A stretch of 64,000 nucleotides of DNA from UBA7672 sp038326205 (GTDB lineage Bacteria; Pseudomonadota; Alphaproteobacteria; Caulobacterales; Hyphomonadaceae): NCBI GenBank assembly GCA_038326205.1, contig JBBQJV010000004.1, forward strand, positions 48,066 to 112,065, in the 5' to 3' direction. Below the pieces are notes generated by a model, which worked only from the letters and a program-made list of their open reading frames with translations, did no database searches and had not been told where the DNA came from. Position numbers and translations under genes: made by a program. Positions within the stretch are counted from its first letter, which is position 1. Every line of letters starts with the position of its first letter. Below, one piece after another: positions 35,689-43,333 of the stretch.

Positions 35689-35826
35689 CTCTAAGCCTTG
35701 GTGGCTGGATCATTGGGGGATTTGGCTACCAACACTCCCGGATCGATTATTCTTGCAGCATTTCCATCCGGGCGTTGCGCCTGCCCGGCCCCGCTAAAGG
35801 CGGGGCGCCGGCCGGTTTGGTCTGGC

Positions 35827-36171
35827 TTACGAACTGAGTGCGGATTCGTTCTTTTCGCCCGTGCGGATGCGCATGACCTGCTCAAGGTCCATCACGAAAA
35901 TCTTGCCATCGCCGATCTTGTTGGTGTTGGCAGCTTGCGTGATCGAGTCGACGACCTTCTCAAGGATGGCGTCTGAGCAGGCGATTTCGATGCGGACCTT
36001 TGGCAGGAGGCGCACTTCGTATTCAGCGCCACGATAGACTTCGGTCTTGCCTTGCTGACGGCCGTAACCGCGAACTTCGGTTACCGTGACACCCGACGCG
36101 CCGGCGGCGGTCACGGCATCCAGAACGGCATCGAGGCGGCTGGGCTTGAAGACGGCGGTGACATATTTCAT
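35827..36171 (-). CDS. glnB: Nitrogen regulatory protein P-II
   Basis: The 114-residue protein is a full P-II signal transducer that senses ATP/ADP and 2-oxoglutarate. The T-loop contains Tyr51 within YRGAEY, the uridylylation site, and the ATP-binding segment GDGKIFV is intact. The body (MKYVTAVFKPSRLDAV, TEVRGYGRQ) is typical. No amtB or glnA gene is adjacent, so glnB versus glnK cannot be settled. AT-rich sequence at 36215-36250 upstream may hold its promoter. Confidence 0.92.
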   Translation of the reverse strand: MKYVTAVFKPSRLDAVLDAVTAAGASGVTVTEVRGYGRQQGKTEVYRGAEYEVRLLPKVRIEIACSDAILEKVVDSITQAANTNKIGDGKIFVMDLEQVMRIRTGEKNESALSS

Positions 36172-36248
36172 GAGGCATTCCCTTCCTGTTTCAGGTCTGC
36201 GGGTCTGTCCCGCTTCGTAGATACATATATTGCATCACTTACACATCT

Positions 36249-36998
36249 TCAACATCTATTTTCAGCCTTTTCGCTCCGATCACGAAACGACCTCTTTTCG
36301 GCGACTTTGACCACCCGGCCGGCCGGTACGGCCTTGCCGGGCTGTATATGGAGCCGTTTCGTCGCCTCGATCATCAGAACGCCGCCGAAGCCCGACCAAG
36401 CGAACCGACCAATCTTTTCCCACGCATCGCCAGCCGAAGTGATGATTCCCCAGTCGATCGGGGGGGCGTAGAGGGCGCGGGCGGAGGCGTGGGGGGCGAA
36501 CATCGCGTCTTCGAGCAGGCGGGCGAGCTGCATCCGGGTATAGGGACGGCCATGCCCGAACGGGGTTGATTCAGCGCGGGCCCACAGCCCTCGCCGGTGC
36601 GCCACAATGATGAGGAGGCGCGCTTCAGGGGCTGCGACGCGCCAGATTTCGCGCAATAGGCGGTTGGGGCTCTCCGCTTCCTCGAGCGCGTGACAGACGA
36701 TGATGCGGTCGAACAGGGCGTCGGGAAACGGCAGCCGTTCGTCTTCGACCAACGTGGTGAGGCCCTTGCCATCCTCGGGCCAGCGTTCCGCGCCCTGCAT
36801 GGCCGGAGCAGCGGAGATCACTCGCCGGGCGCCACCCCGGAAGCGGTCCAGCAACGCGTCGGCGTGGCCGATTCCCAGCACATCCAGCCCGTTGGCGGCA
36901 GGCCACAAGGCGGCGACGCGCTTGTCGAGCATGTCGAACGCCAGGCGTCCGAGCGCCGAACCATAGAAGGCCTGCTGCCTGTCGATGTCGAAGCGCAT
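36249..36998 (-). CDS. Class I SAM-dependent methyltransferase-like protein
   Basis: The 249-residue product has a methyltransferase layout: LDVLGIGHADAL in the place of motif I (usually DLGCGTG, here degenerate), LPFPDALFDRIIVCHALEEAE as post-I/motif II and LLREIWRVAAPEARLLIIVAHRRG as motif III. It is divergent from gloB, an arrangement common in alphaproteobacteria. The weak motif I leaves open whether it binds SAM well. Confidence 0.8.
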   Translation of the reverse strand: MRFDIDRQQAFYGSALGRLAFDMLDKRVAALWPAANGLDVLGIGHADALLDRFRGGARRVISAAPAMQGAERWPEDGKGLTTLVEDERLPFPDALFDRIIVCHALEEAESPNRLLREIWRVAAPEARLLIIVAHRRGLWARAESTPFGHGRPYTRMQLARLLEDAMFAPHASARALYAPPIDWGIITSAGDAWEKIGRFAWSGFGGVLMIEATKRLHIQPGKAVPAGRVVKVAEKRSFRDRSEKAENRC

Positions 36999-37080
36999 GC
37001 CCTAACCTCTGGACGATTCTTGGTTCCGTGCTGGCCGTGCGCCTATATAGGGCGTCCGCAGCCGGGAAAGGTAAACCCAC

Positions 37081-37848
37081 GTGACCGAAGCGATCGTCCA
37101 CATCTTCCCCTGCCTGAAAGACAATTACGGCTTCCTGCTGCACGACCCCTCGACGGGTGAGACAGCTACCATCGACACGCCGGAAGCCGGGAAAATCCTC
37201 GCCGAGGCCGATGCGAAGGGGTGGAAGATCACGCAGATCTGGAACACACACTGGCATCCCGACCATGCCGGCGGAAACGCAGAGATCGTCGCCAGGACGG
37301 GAGCGAAAGTGGTTGGCCCCAAAGAGGTCGACCGCATTGGCGCAGCGCCGGATCGTGTCCTTCACGAAGGCGACACCGTGGAGTTGGGCGCGTTGTCGGC
37401 CCGCGTCATCGAGACGCCGGGACACACGCTGGGGCACATCGTCTTTCATCTGACCGATCAGAAGGTTGCGTTCGTTGGCGACACACTTTTCGCGCTCGGT
37501 TGCGGCCGCTTGTTCGAAGGAACACCGGGCCAGATGTGGGACAGCCTCGGCAAGTTGCGCGCCCTACCCGATGAGACAGTGATCTATTGCGCGCACGAGT
37601 ACACGGCATCGAACGCGGCATTTGCGCTGAGCGTCGATGCCGCGAATGCCGATCTCGTTGCTTATGCCGACGGCGTGAGTGCGAAACGCGCGAAGGACAT
37701 TCCGACAGTGCCGACAACCATCGGGGTCGAGAAGCGCGCCAATCCGTTCCTGCGCGCCGATGATCCGAAGCTGCAAGCGTTCGTCGGACATCCGGGCGAT
37801 GTTGTTGCAACGTTCGCTGAGGTGCGCGAGCGGAAGAACAATTTCTGA
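37081..37848 (+). CDS. gloB: Hydroxyacylglutathione hydrolase (glyoxalase II)
   Basis: The 255-residue metallo-beta-lactamase-fold enzyme hydrolyses S-lactoylglutathione in methylglyoxal detoxification. The di-metal motif THWHPDHAGGN is present, with GHTLGHI, GDTLFALGCGRLFEG and CAHEYTASN downstream. The start is GTG 37081. Its TGA overlaps the ATG of the cupin gene by one base, indicating coupling. It lacks a signal and is cytoplasmic. Confidence 0.95.
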   Translation: MTEAIVHIFPCLKDNYGFLLHDPSTGETATIDTPEAGKILAEADAKGWKITQIWNTHWHPDHAGGNAEIVARTGAKVVGPKEVDRIGAAPDRVLHEGDTVELGALSARVIETPGHTLGHIVFHLTDQKVAFVGDTLFALGCGRLFEGTPGQMWDSLGKLRALPDETVIYCAHEYTASNAAFALSVDAANADLVAYADGVSAKRAKDIPTVPTTIGVEKRANPFLRADDPKLQAFVGHPGDVVATFAEVRERKNNF

Positions 37849-38294
37849 TGCTCCAACAAATGACACTCGACGTTGTCATCCGCACGCTTGACCTAAAGCC
37901 GCATCCTGAGGGCGGCTGGTATGTGCAGACGCATCGCATTGAACCGGCCGCAGGTGGGCGTTCGCCCGGCACGGCGATATACTATGCGTTGGGTGCAGGG
38001 GAGCGCTCGCACTGGCATCACGTCGATGCGACGGAGATCTGGCACTGGTATGCGGGTGCTCCGCTGGAGTTGTCGTTAGCGGCTTCAGACCATGATGCGC
38101 CAATTGCGCATGTTCTGGGTTGCGATATTGCCGCGGGCCAGAAACCGCAGATCGTCGTTGAGCCGCGCCATTGGCAGGCAGCGCGGACGCTCGGTGCGTG
38201 GACGCTGGTCGGCTGCACCGTATCGCCGGGCTTCGATTTTGCGGGGTTCGTGATGGCGGCGCCCGACTGGTCGCCGGGAGCCGGGCAGCCCTAA
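37848..38294 (+). CDS. Cupin superfamily protein (DUF985-like)
   Basis: The 148-residue product has the DUF985 cupin pattern: LDLKPHPEGGWYVQTH near the N-terminus, TAIYYALGAGERSHWHHVDATEIWHWYAG in the middle and a C-terminal GAWTLVGCTVSPGFDFAGF. Function in the family is not established. Coupled to gloB by a one-base stop/start overlap, it may act on a related small metabolite. It overlaps the convergent exported-protein gene by 4 bases. Confidence 0.88.
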   Translation: MLQQMTLDVVIRTLDLKPHPEGGWYVQTHRIEPAAGGRSPGTAIYYALGAGERSHWHHVDATEIWHWYAGAPLELSLAASDHDAPIAHVLGCDIAAGQKPQIVVEPRHWQAARTLGAWTLVGCTVSPGFDFAGFVMAAPDWSPGAGQP

Positions 38295-39064
38295 CCGGCG
38301 GAGCGGGAGGCGGTCAGGACTTTGGTGACTTCTTCCGGCGTTACGCGACCGGCCCAGGAGTCATCCGGGTTCACTTCGACGATCAGTTCGCCTTCCCTGA
38401 ACGTCACCTTCGGCGCCTTGGCGCGACGGACGGTGACTTTCTCGATCTTGGTTGCGGCACGGCCGGCATTGCCGTTGGCATTCTTGACGCCGAGCACGAG
38501 GATGCTCAGCGCATCAGCCGCCCACGCTTCGTCGTTTGAGAAGGCCTGTGTCCCCCAGATCGCAATGTCGTGCCCGGCTAACCTGCTGAGTTCGTTCGCC
38601 GCGTTCGCCCGCATCGAGTCGAGCGAGGCCGTCATCGCGGGCGAGGACAGCGGCGGCACGCGTCCAGCAGGATCCGCGGGGGCGCCTGCAGGGTTGTGGA
38701 GGTAGGACACGACGTTGCCGGCCTTGGTCACCTTGAGAACGGTGCGGCCGGTGTAGTCCATGAAGAAGGTGTCGCCGCGCTGGCCCGCAACGGGCATCAG
38801 CGAGAGAATTTCGCTGGAGCCTTCCTGCTGCAGCAGGACCACGGATCCGCGTTGTTCCAGCACGAAGCTTTTGGTGGCGGACGAGCCGAGGTCCACATAC
38901 TTGGTGCCGCCAGCGTCGAGCATTATGGCGGCATTAGAGCGGGTCGTCGCGAAGGTCGGCGGGGGGAGCTGCGAAGGTTGCTGCGCGAACGAGGGGGCTA
39001 GGAATCCCACCGAGCCGGCTATTGCCAGCATCAAGGCTGCGGCTCTTCCCGCAGGAGGGTTCAT
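38291..39064 (-). CDS. Exported hypothetical protein (DUF4908-like)
   Basis: From ATG 39064 the product is 257 residues with a signal peptide ending SFAQ (other in-frame ATGs up to 39094 extend it). The mature part is beta-rich with segments KYVDLGSSATKSFVLEQRGS and GDTFFMDYTGRTVLKVTKAG, and a C-terminus EGELIVEVNPDDSW. The pattern reminds me of DUF4908 proteins of Caulobacterales, but I am not sure. Probably periplasmic. Confidence 0.6.
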   Translation of the reverse strand: MNPPAGRAAALMLAIAGSVGFLAPSFAQQPSQLPPPTFATTRSNAAIMLDAGGTKYVDLGSSATKSFVLEQRGSVVLLQQEGSSEILSLMPVAGQRGDTFFMDYTGRTVLKVTKAGNVVSYLHNPAGAPADPAGRVPPLSSPAMTASLDSMRANAANELSRLAGHDIAIWGTQAFSNDEAWAADALSILVLGVKNANGNAGRAATKIEKVTVRRAKAPKVTFREGELIVEVNPDDSWAGRVTPEEVTKVLTASRSAG

Positions 39065-39167
39065 ATCCATCAGTTTCATCCCCGCCATAAGCACGGCAAA
39101 GGGGGCGATTCTTTGTTCGTATAACGCGCCCCTTCGGACACGTTGGGGCCATTCAGCGGCAGAGGCA

Positions 39168-39199
39168 AGAACCCTGACTCGTGCAGAATCAGGGCTCTA
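39168..39199 (-). terminator. Probable terminator downstream of phaB
   Basis: On the minus strand AGCCCTGA and TCAGGGTT form a stem around an 11-base loop, 60 to 95 bases after the phaB stop. It is followed by a short TTCTT. This is an imperfect intrinsic terminator. Confidence 0.5.
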
Positions 39200-39262
39200 A
39201 GCGTGAGTGGCGCGGCGTTGCCCGGAGTCCTCGCATGAACTCTCACCCGGCTTCTTCAACGC

Positions 39263-39988
39263 TCAGCCTGCGATGAATTGTCCACCGTTGGCGGTGAGCG
39301 TCGCACCTGTGATGAAGCCCGTGTCCTGGCCAGACAGGAACGAGACGCACGCGGCGATCTCTTCGGCCTTGCCGAGACGGCCGACGGGGATGGTGGCGAT
39401 GATGCTCTCGAGCACTTTTTCTGGCACCGCCTGCACCATCTCGGTATCGATGTAGCCGGGGCAGATGACGTTTACGGTGATGCCCTTCTTCGCGTTCTCC
39501 TGAGCAAGCGCCTTGGTGAAACCGATCAGCCCGGCCTTGGCGGCGGAATAGTTCACCTGCCCCACCTGCCCCTTCTGGCCATTGATCGAGGAGATGTTGA
39601 CGATGCGGCCGTAGTTCCGCTCGCGCATGCCTTCGATGGTCAGGCGGCAGAGGTTGAACGCAGAGGTGAGGTCGACGCGGATGACGTCGTCCCACTGCTG
39701 ACGCGTCATACGATGGAGCGTGGCGTCGCGGGTGATGCCCGCGTTGTTCACCAACACGTCAACGGGACCGATATCCCTGGTAATGGCGGCGATACCTTCA
39801 GCGCAAGCATCGTAGTCGCCGACGTCGAACTTGTAGGCTTTGACGCCGAGTTCCGCCGCGCACTTGCCGGCCGCCTCATCGTTCCCGGCATAGTTGGCGG
39901 CGACCTTGAAACCGTCCTTCACAAGACGTTCGGAGATGGCCCGGCCAATCCCACGCGTTCCCCCCGTAACCAGCGCCACCTTGGTCAT
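39263..39988 (-). CDS. phaB: Acetoacetyl-CoA reductase
   Basis: SDR-family enzyme of 241 residues that reduces acetoacetyl-CoA to (R)-3-hydroxybutyryl-CoA for polyhydroxybutyrate. It has TGGTRGIGRA, NNAGITRDATLHRM, the catalytic Ser in NISSINGQKGQ and the YSAAKAG Tyr/Lys pair, all as in PhaB. It diverges from phaR, its likely regulator, with a 229-base region between. phaA and phaC are not in this window. Confidence 0.93.
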   Translation of the reverse strand: MTKVALVTGGTRGIGRAISERLVKDGFKVAANYAGNDEAAGKCAAELGVKAYKFDVGDYDACAEGIAAITRDIGPVDVLVNNAGITRDATLHRMTRQQWDDVIRVDLTSAFNLCRLTIEGMRERNYGRIVNISSINGQKGQVGQVNYSAAKAGLIGFTKALAQENAKKGITVNVICPGYIDTEMVQAVPEKVLESIIATIPVGRLGKAEEIAACVSFLSGQDTGFITGATLTANGGQFIAG

Positions 39989-40062
39989 TGTCGTCTCCTT
40001 CGATCCCGATCATCTGCCAGCGATCTCTATAGCCCGACTATTTGCGCAGGTCGCGTGGCCAG

Positions 40063-40118
40063 AGGCTGTGCAGAAAAAAATGCTGCACCCATGCTGCGCA
40101 CATCGTTTGAGTGTGCAG
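40063..40118. promoter_or_regulatory. Candidate PhaR operator: TGC-rich repeats between phaB and phaR
   Basis: Within the divergent intergenic region there is a run of TGC/GCA elements: CTGTGCAG at 40065-40072, TGCTGCA at 40081-40087, ATGCTGCGCA at 40091-40100 and GTGTGCAG at 40111-40118. PhaR of Paracoccus is known to bind TGC-rich repeats in front of pha genes. The location fits autoregulation and control of phaB; occupancy is inferred. Confidence 0.5.
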
Positions 40119-40217
40119 GTGCGTAAAAGACGTGCTACAAGTCGAGCTGGGAACGATTTAGTGCGCTGCCACCGGTCGCCTGACGTACCGGAATGGGTAG
40201 CCGACGGGAGATGGATC

Positions 40218-40892
40218 TTGACGCAAGCCAACGGTGCGCACGGCGATCGGATCGTCATCAAGAAATATGCAAACCGGCGCCTCTACGACACCTCTGCAAG
40301 CGCTTACGTGACACTAGAACATCTGTCCGAACTTACCCGCCAGGGCAAGGAGTTCATCGTTCAGGACGCAAAGACGGGTGATGACCTTACCCGTGCCGTC
40401 CTCGCCCAGATCATCTTCGAGCAGGAGAACAAGAAGGAGGGCGTGCTGCCCGTCTCCTTCCTCCGTCAGCTGATCCAGTTCTACGGCGACAACTTTCAGA
40501 CGATGCTGCCAGCCTATCTCGAAATGTCGATGAAGTCCTTCAACCAGCAGCAGGACAAGTGGCGCGACTACATGTCGACCACGGTCGGCGAGGACAAGGC
40601 CAAGGCGTTCGAGGAACAGGTCCGCAAGAACATGTCGATGTTCGAGGACACGATGAAGTTCTTCGCGCCCTTCATGCCCGCAGCGACACCGGGCGTACCT
40701 GGCACGCCGGGAATGTCTGGAATGCCAGGGGCGGCCGCCGCTCCGGGAGATGCGCCCAAGCCGTCCACGCCGCCAACCGGTATCGACGCCATCCGCGCGC
40801 TTCAGCAGCAGATGATGGACATGCAACGGCAACTCGCCCAGCTGACCATGGGCAGCTTCGCGCCCACCCCGGACAAGCCCAGGGACAACTGA
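40218..40892 (+). CDS. phaR: Polyhydroxyalkanoate synthesis repressor
   Basis: From TTG 40218, with GGGAG at 40206-40210, the product is 224 residues. It has the PHB/PHA accumulation DNA-binding domain (IVIKKYANRRLYDT, SAYVTLEHLSEL) and the central accumulation domain (LPVSFLRQLIQFYGDN, LEMSMKSFNQQQDKW). Next comes a Gly/Pro/Met-rich linker (GVPGTPGMSGMPG) and a final amphipathic helix. PhaR binds PHB granules and DNA, repressing phasin and pha genes when PHB is absent. No in-frame ATG gives a better N-terminus. Confidence 0.92.
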   Translation: MTQANGAHGDRIVIKKYANRRLYDTSASAYVTLEHLSELTRQGKEFIVQDAKTGDDLTRAVLAQIIFEQENKKEGVLPVSFLRQLIQFYGDNFQTMLPAYLEMSMKSFNQQQDKWRDYMSTTVGEDKAKAFEEQVRKNMSMFEDTMKFFAPFMPAATPGVPGTPGMSGMPGAAAAPGDAPKPSTPPTGIDAIRALQQQMMDMQRQLAQLTMGSFAPTPDKPRDN

Positions 40893-40984
40893 GGTCCCGG
40901 GAGGTCCTTCCGGCGATTAACCACCATTCCTGAGAGTTCACGGTTGTAAAAGGAACGCGGCGCAGCGCTTGCAGTTAATGTGGC

Positions 40985-41260
40985 ATGCGCGTCGAACGAG
41001 CCCCGCATGTGTTCCGCAATGAAGACCGCCGCCAGCGGTTCGACGAACGCCGTGGCTCGGGCGATGAACGCCGCGCCGATCCGGGTCGCGCCAAGGAACG
41101 GGCGCAACACGCAACCCAACCCTGGTTCGCGCCAGCCTTCGGGGCGCATTTGCTGGGACAGGTGGCAAAGCACCGCGTGCCGCCCAATCAAGCGCGCCAA
41201 GCTTATCTGCAGCCCGAAGCGCGTATGCCGCTGCGTCCGAGCTGCGAAACGAAAGCCTGA
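40985..41260 (+). CDS. Small basic protein, hypothetical
   Basis: The 91-residue product is strongly charged in its first half (Arg, Glu, Asp). It ends with a more ordered segment, FAPAFGAHLLGQVAKHR and ARQAYLQPEARMPL, a pattern I associate with small alphaproteobacterial proteins of unknown function. No ribosome site stands out. It follows phaR by 92 bases on the same strand and may be cotranscribed. Confidence 0.45.
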   Translation: MRVERAPHVFRNEDRRQRFDERRGSGDERRADPGRAKERAQHATQPWFAPAFGAHLLGQVAKHRVPPNQARQAYLQPEARMPLRPSCETKA

Positions 41261-41285
41261 GCCGGGGTTCTTCCCAGACTGGGCT

Positions 41286-41666
41286 CTAACGGCGATCCAG
41301 CTTCTGCAGCACCATCTCGATCATCCGTTCGAGGCGGTCGATCCGCTCGTGCAGTCCAGCGATGACTTCGCGGGTGACGACGAAGCCGGCCGTGGCCGTT
41401 GGCTCTCTACGGGGTGAGCGCATAACCGGGGTCGAGGCAAGCCTCCCGGGATCTGCAGCTCCCGAACGGGTGGCTACCTCCTCAGGATCCTCAGCGAGCA
41501 TGCGGGCTATGGCGTGCACCTCCGCGCCTTCAAGCTCACGGCGGTCGGCGAACACCATCTCGACCTCGTCGATGGTCATGCCAGCCGCCTGCGCCAGCGA
41601 CGCGCGCGTCAGCCCCGCAGACTTCAGCCGGTCATCGAACCAGTCCTGGTCGAAGAATATGCCCAT
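41286..41666 (-). CDS. Helix-turn-helix (XRE-like) domain protein
   Basis: The 126-residue product begins with DWFDDRLKSAGLTRASLAQAAGMTIDEVEMVFADRR, which has the spacing of an XRE/Cro helix-turn-helix, and ends with a coiled coil (VIAGLHERIDRLERMIEMVLQKL) suited to dimerisation. It is probably a small DNA-binding protein; target unknown. It lies upstream of a 15-base tandem repeat. Confidence 0.68.
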   Translation of the reverse strand: MGIFFDQDWFDDRLKSAGLTRASLAQAAGMTIDEVEMVFADRRELEGAEVHAIARMLAEDPEEVATRSGAADPGRLASTPVMRSPRREPTATAGFVVTREVIAGLHERIDRLERMIEMVLQKLDRR

Positions 41667-41702
41667 GCGTCCGCCCTCTCAGAGGTAAGCGCGCGCCCAA
41701 AC

Positions 41703-41757
41703 AGGCCAGTGCCAAAAAGGTCAGTGCCAAAAAGGTCAGTGCCAAAAAGGTCAGTGA
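41703..41757. repeat. 15-base tandem repeat, about 3.7 copies
   Basis: The unit AGGTCAGTGCCAAAA occurs in tandem from 41703 to 41757, with one changed base in the first copy and a partial last copy. It starts from the final codon and stop of the minus-strand membrane protein gene (CAC TGA on that strand), so each copy reproduces His-stop plus trailer. The length is a multiple of three. Confidence 0.9.
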
Positions 41758-42194
41758 CTGTCGCCGCCGACGCTGAAGTCACGCCGCGCCGACACAATCG
41801 TCACGACCACACCAGCCAGCACGTCCAGCAGGCACATCAAGGTGAGGATGAAGAACACCGAGGTCTGGAAGTTCGGTAGGAGCAGGAACTCGACCAGGCA
41901 GGCAATGAACACCAGCATCGACATTGCGTGGTTGGCGATCGTGGAGGAGCCGGTTGAGGTCGATTTGATGATCTCTACGAAGAAGAACAGCATCGACAGC
42001 ATGATGAGGAAATCGCCGCCGGTGACGACCCATGATCCGAAGATCGGCTTGGCATCGGCTGGGAGGCTGCTCATGGCTCGCGCCATGTCGGAAATGCCGT
42101 TGGCATCAACGCCGCCGCCAGTCGTGAAAGCGATCAAGTTGTAGATGATGACCGGAATGGCCAGCAGCGGGAAAATCCCGAAGATAACGCGCAT
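41751..42194 (-). CDS. Four-helix inner-membrane protein, hypothetical
   Basis: From ATG 42194, behind AAGGGA, the product is 147 residues with about four hydrophobic helices (PLLAIPVIIYNLIAF, FLIMLSMLFFFVEII, MSMLVFIACLVEFLLL, ILTLMCLLDVLAGVVVTIV). I do not recognise a characterised family. The longer frame upstream to 42314 is not membrane-like and unlikely. The stop codon lies in the tandem repeat at 41703-41757. Confidence 0.72.
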   Translation of the reverse strand: MRVIFGIFPLLAIPVIIYNLIAFTTGGGVDANGISDMARAMSSLPADAKPIFGSWVVTGGDFLIMLSMLFFFVEIIKSTSTGSSTIANHAMSMLVFIACLVEFLLLPNFQTSVFFILTLMCLLDVLAGVVVTIVSARRDFSVGGDSH

Positions 42195-42328
42195 GGGTGA
42201 TCCCTTCTGTGGCCCGCCCCGCCCGGACTGCGATTTTGATCGCCGTTCCATGGCGTCAACTCTTAGACCGGTACCGATTTTGCTGTCCAATTGAAAGCCC
42301 TCCGCCCGTTTCACCTACCCGCCCCGGG

Positions 42329-43099
42329 TCAGATTTCGTCGACCCCGCCGGGCGACCGGCGGCGTTTGCGCAGCCACATGACGCCTCGCATGTCGGAAAC
42401 TGCGTCCGCCAGCCGTCCGAAATTGGTGTAATTCGAGCGCCCATGCTGCCGCGCCCGGTGGCCCACCGGCCGTTCCTCGACCCTCAGGCCCTCCGACATC
42501 ATCAAGGCCGGCAGGTAGCGGTGCATGTGATCGAAATAGGGGATCAGCATGTAGGCGTCGCGGCGGAATGCCCGCATGCCACAGCCAGAATCCGAATTTT
42601 CGTCCTTGAGCACTGATCGCCGCACGCGATTGGCAAGCCGGGAGCCCATCTTCTTCCAGCCCGAATCTATCCGTTTGGCCCGCCTACCCTGTATCAGCGC
42701 AAGTTCCTGCGGCGCGTCCAAACGGTTGAGCTGGCCCAAAAGGCCCGGAATGTCCGCCGGATCGTTCTGCCCGTCGCCATCGAGCGTGACGATGATTTTG
42801 CCGCGCGCAGCGACAACCCCGGTCCTGACAGCCCGGCTCTGCCCTGCATTCTTGCGATGGCCGAGGACGCGAAGCTGGGGGACCTCAACCTTGAGGGCGT
42901 GAAGGCGGGCGCGGGTGTCGTCCTGCGAGGCATCATCGACGAAAATGATCTCGAAAGCGCGGCCAGACAGGACAGATGCGATTTCGCGGACCAGGGCGTC
43001 GACGTTCTCCGCCTCGTTCCGTACTGGCGAAACCACACTGAATTCGGGGCGGCCTTCGCCAGCATTCATCGTCCGATCCATCTTGAAACGCGCATCCAT
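42329..43099 (-). CDS. Glycosyltransferase family 2 (polyprenyl-phosphate sugar transferase type)
   Basis: The 256-residue enzyme has the GT2 fold: SVVSPVRNEAENV at the N-terminus, FVDDASQDDT, the DxD-type TLDGDGQNDPAD, and SDSGCGMRAFRRDAY followed by the HMHRYLPALM segment. It resembles dolichol/undecaprenyl-phosphate mannose or glucose transferases such as ArnC but lacks C-terminal membrane helices. It would load undecaprenyl phosphate with a sugar. The divergent GT39/ArnT-like gene is the natural user of such a donor. ATG 43081 is an alternative start. Confidence 0.88.
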   Translation of the reverse strand: MDARFKMDRTMNAGEGRPEFSVVSPVRNEAENVDALVREIASVLSGRAFEIIFVDDASQDDTRARLHALKVEVPQLRVLGHRKNAGQSRAVRTGVVAARGKIIVTLDGDGQNDPADIPGLLGQLNRLDAPQELALIQGRRAKRIDSGWKKMGSRLANRVRRSVLKDENSDSGCGMRAFRRDAYMLIPYFDHMHRYLPALMMSEGLRVEERPVGHRARQHGRSNYTNFGRLADAVSDMRGVMWLRKRRRSPGGVDEI

Positions 43100-43172
43100 G
43101 TCAAACTTATAGCCGCCTCCGGTCTTGCTTGCGAGGGGCGGCCTGCAACCGGGCTTGCTATGCTCATCCCGC

Positions 43173-43202
43173 GCTACTCAATTGGCCATGCTACTCAATT
43201 GG
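43173..43202. promoter_or_regulatory. 13-base direct repeat between the two glycosyltransferase genes
   Basis: GCTACTCAATTGG occurs at 43173-43185 and again at 43190-43202, with a 17-base period, in the divergent region between GT2 and GT39 genes. It could be a tandem operator controlling both. No known regulator motif is recognised. Confidence 0.4.
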
Positions 43203-43333
43203 CGAGCGAACAAACCCGGCGACGCCCCCAAAAAGAGCCGTTATGGTCCGCCCATACCGGCCGGGACCGTTCGAATCGGCCACCTGTCTCACCCAGCCGC
43301 CTCACCCAACTGTCAGGGATAGTTCCACGCGTG

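Noticed and set aside
41514..41879. Plus-strand frame with repeated five-residue motif (RSVPK)
   Set aside because: The repeat is only the translation of the 15-base tandem DNA repeat; flanking sequence is antisense to two better-supported genes.
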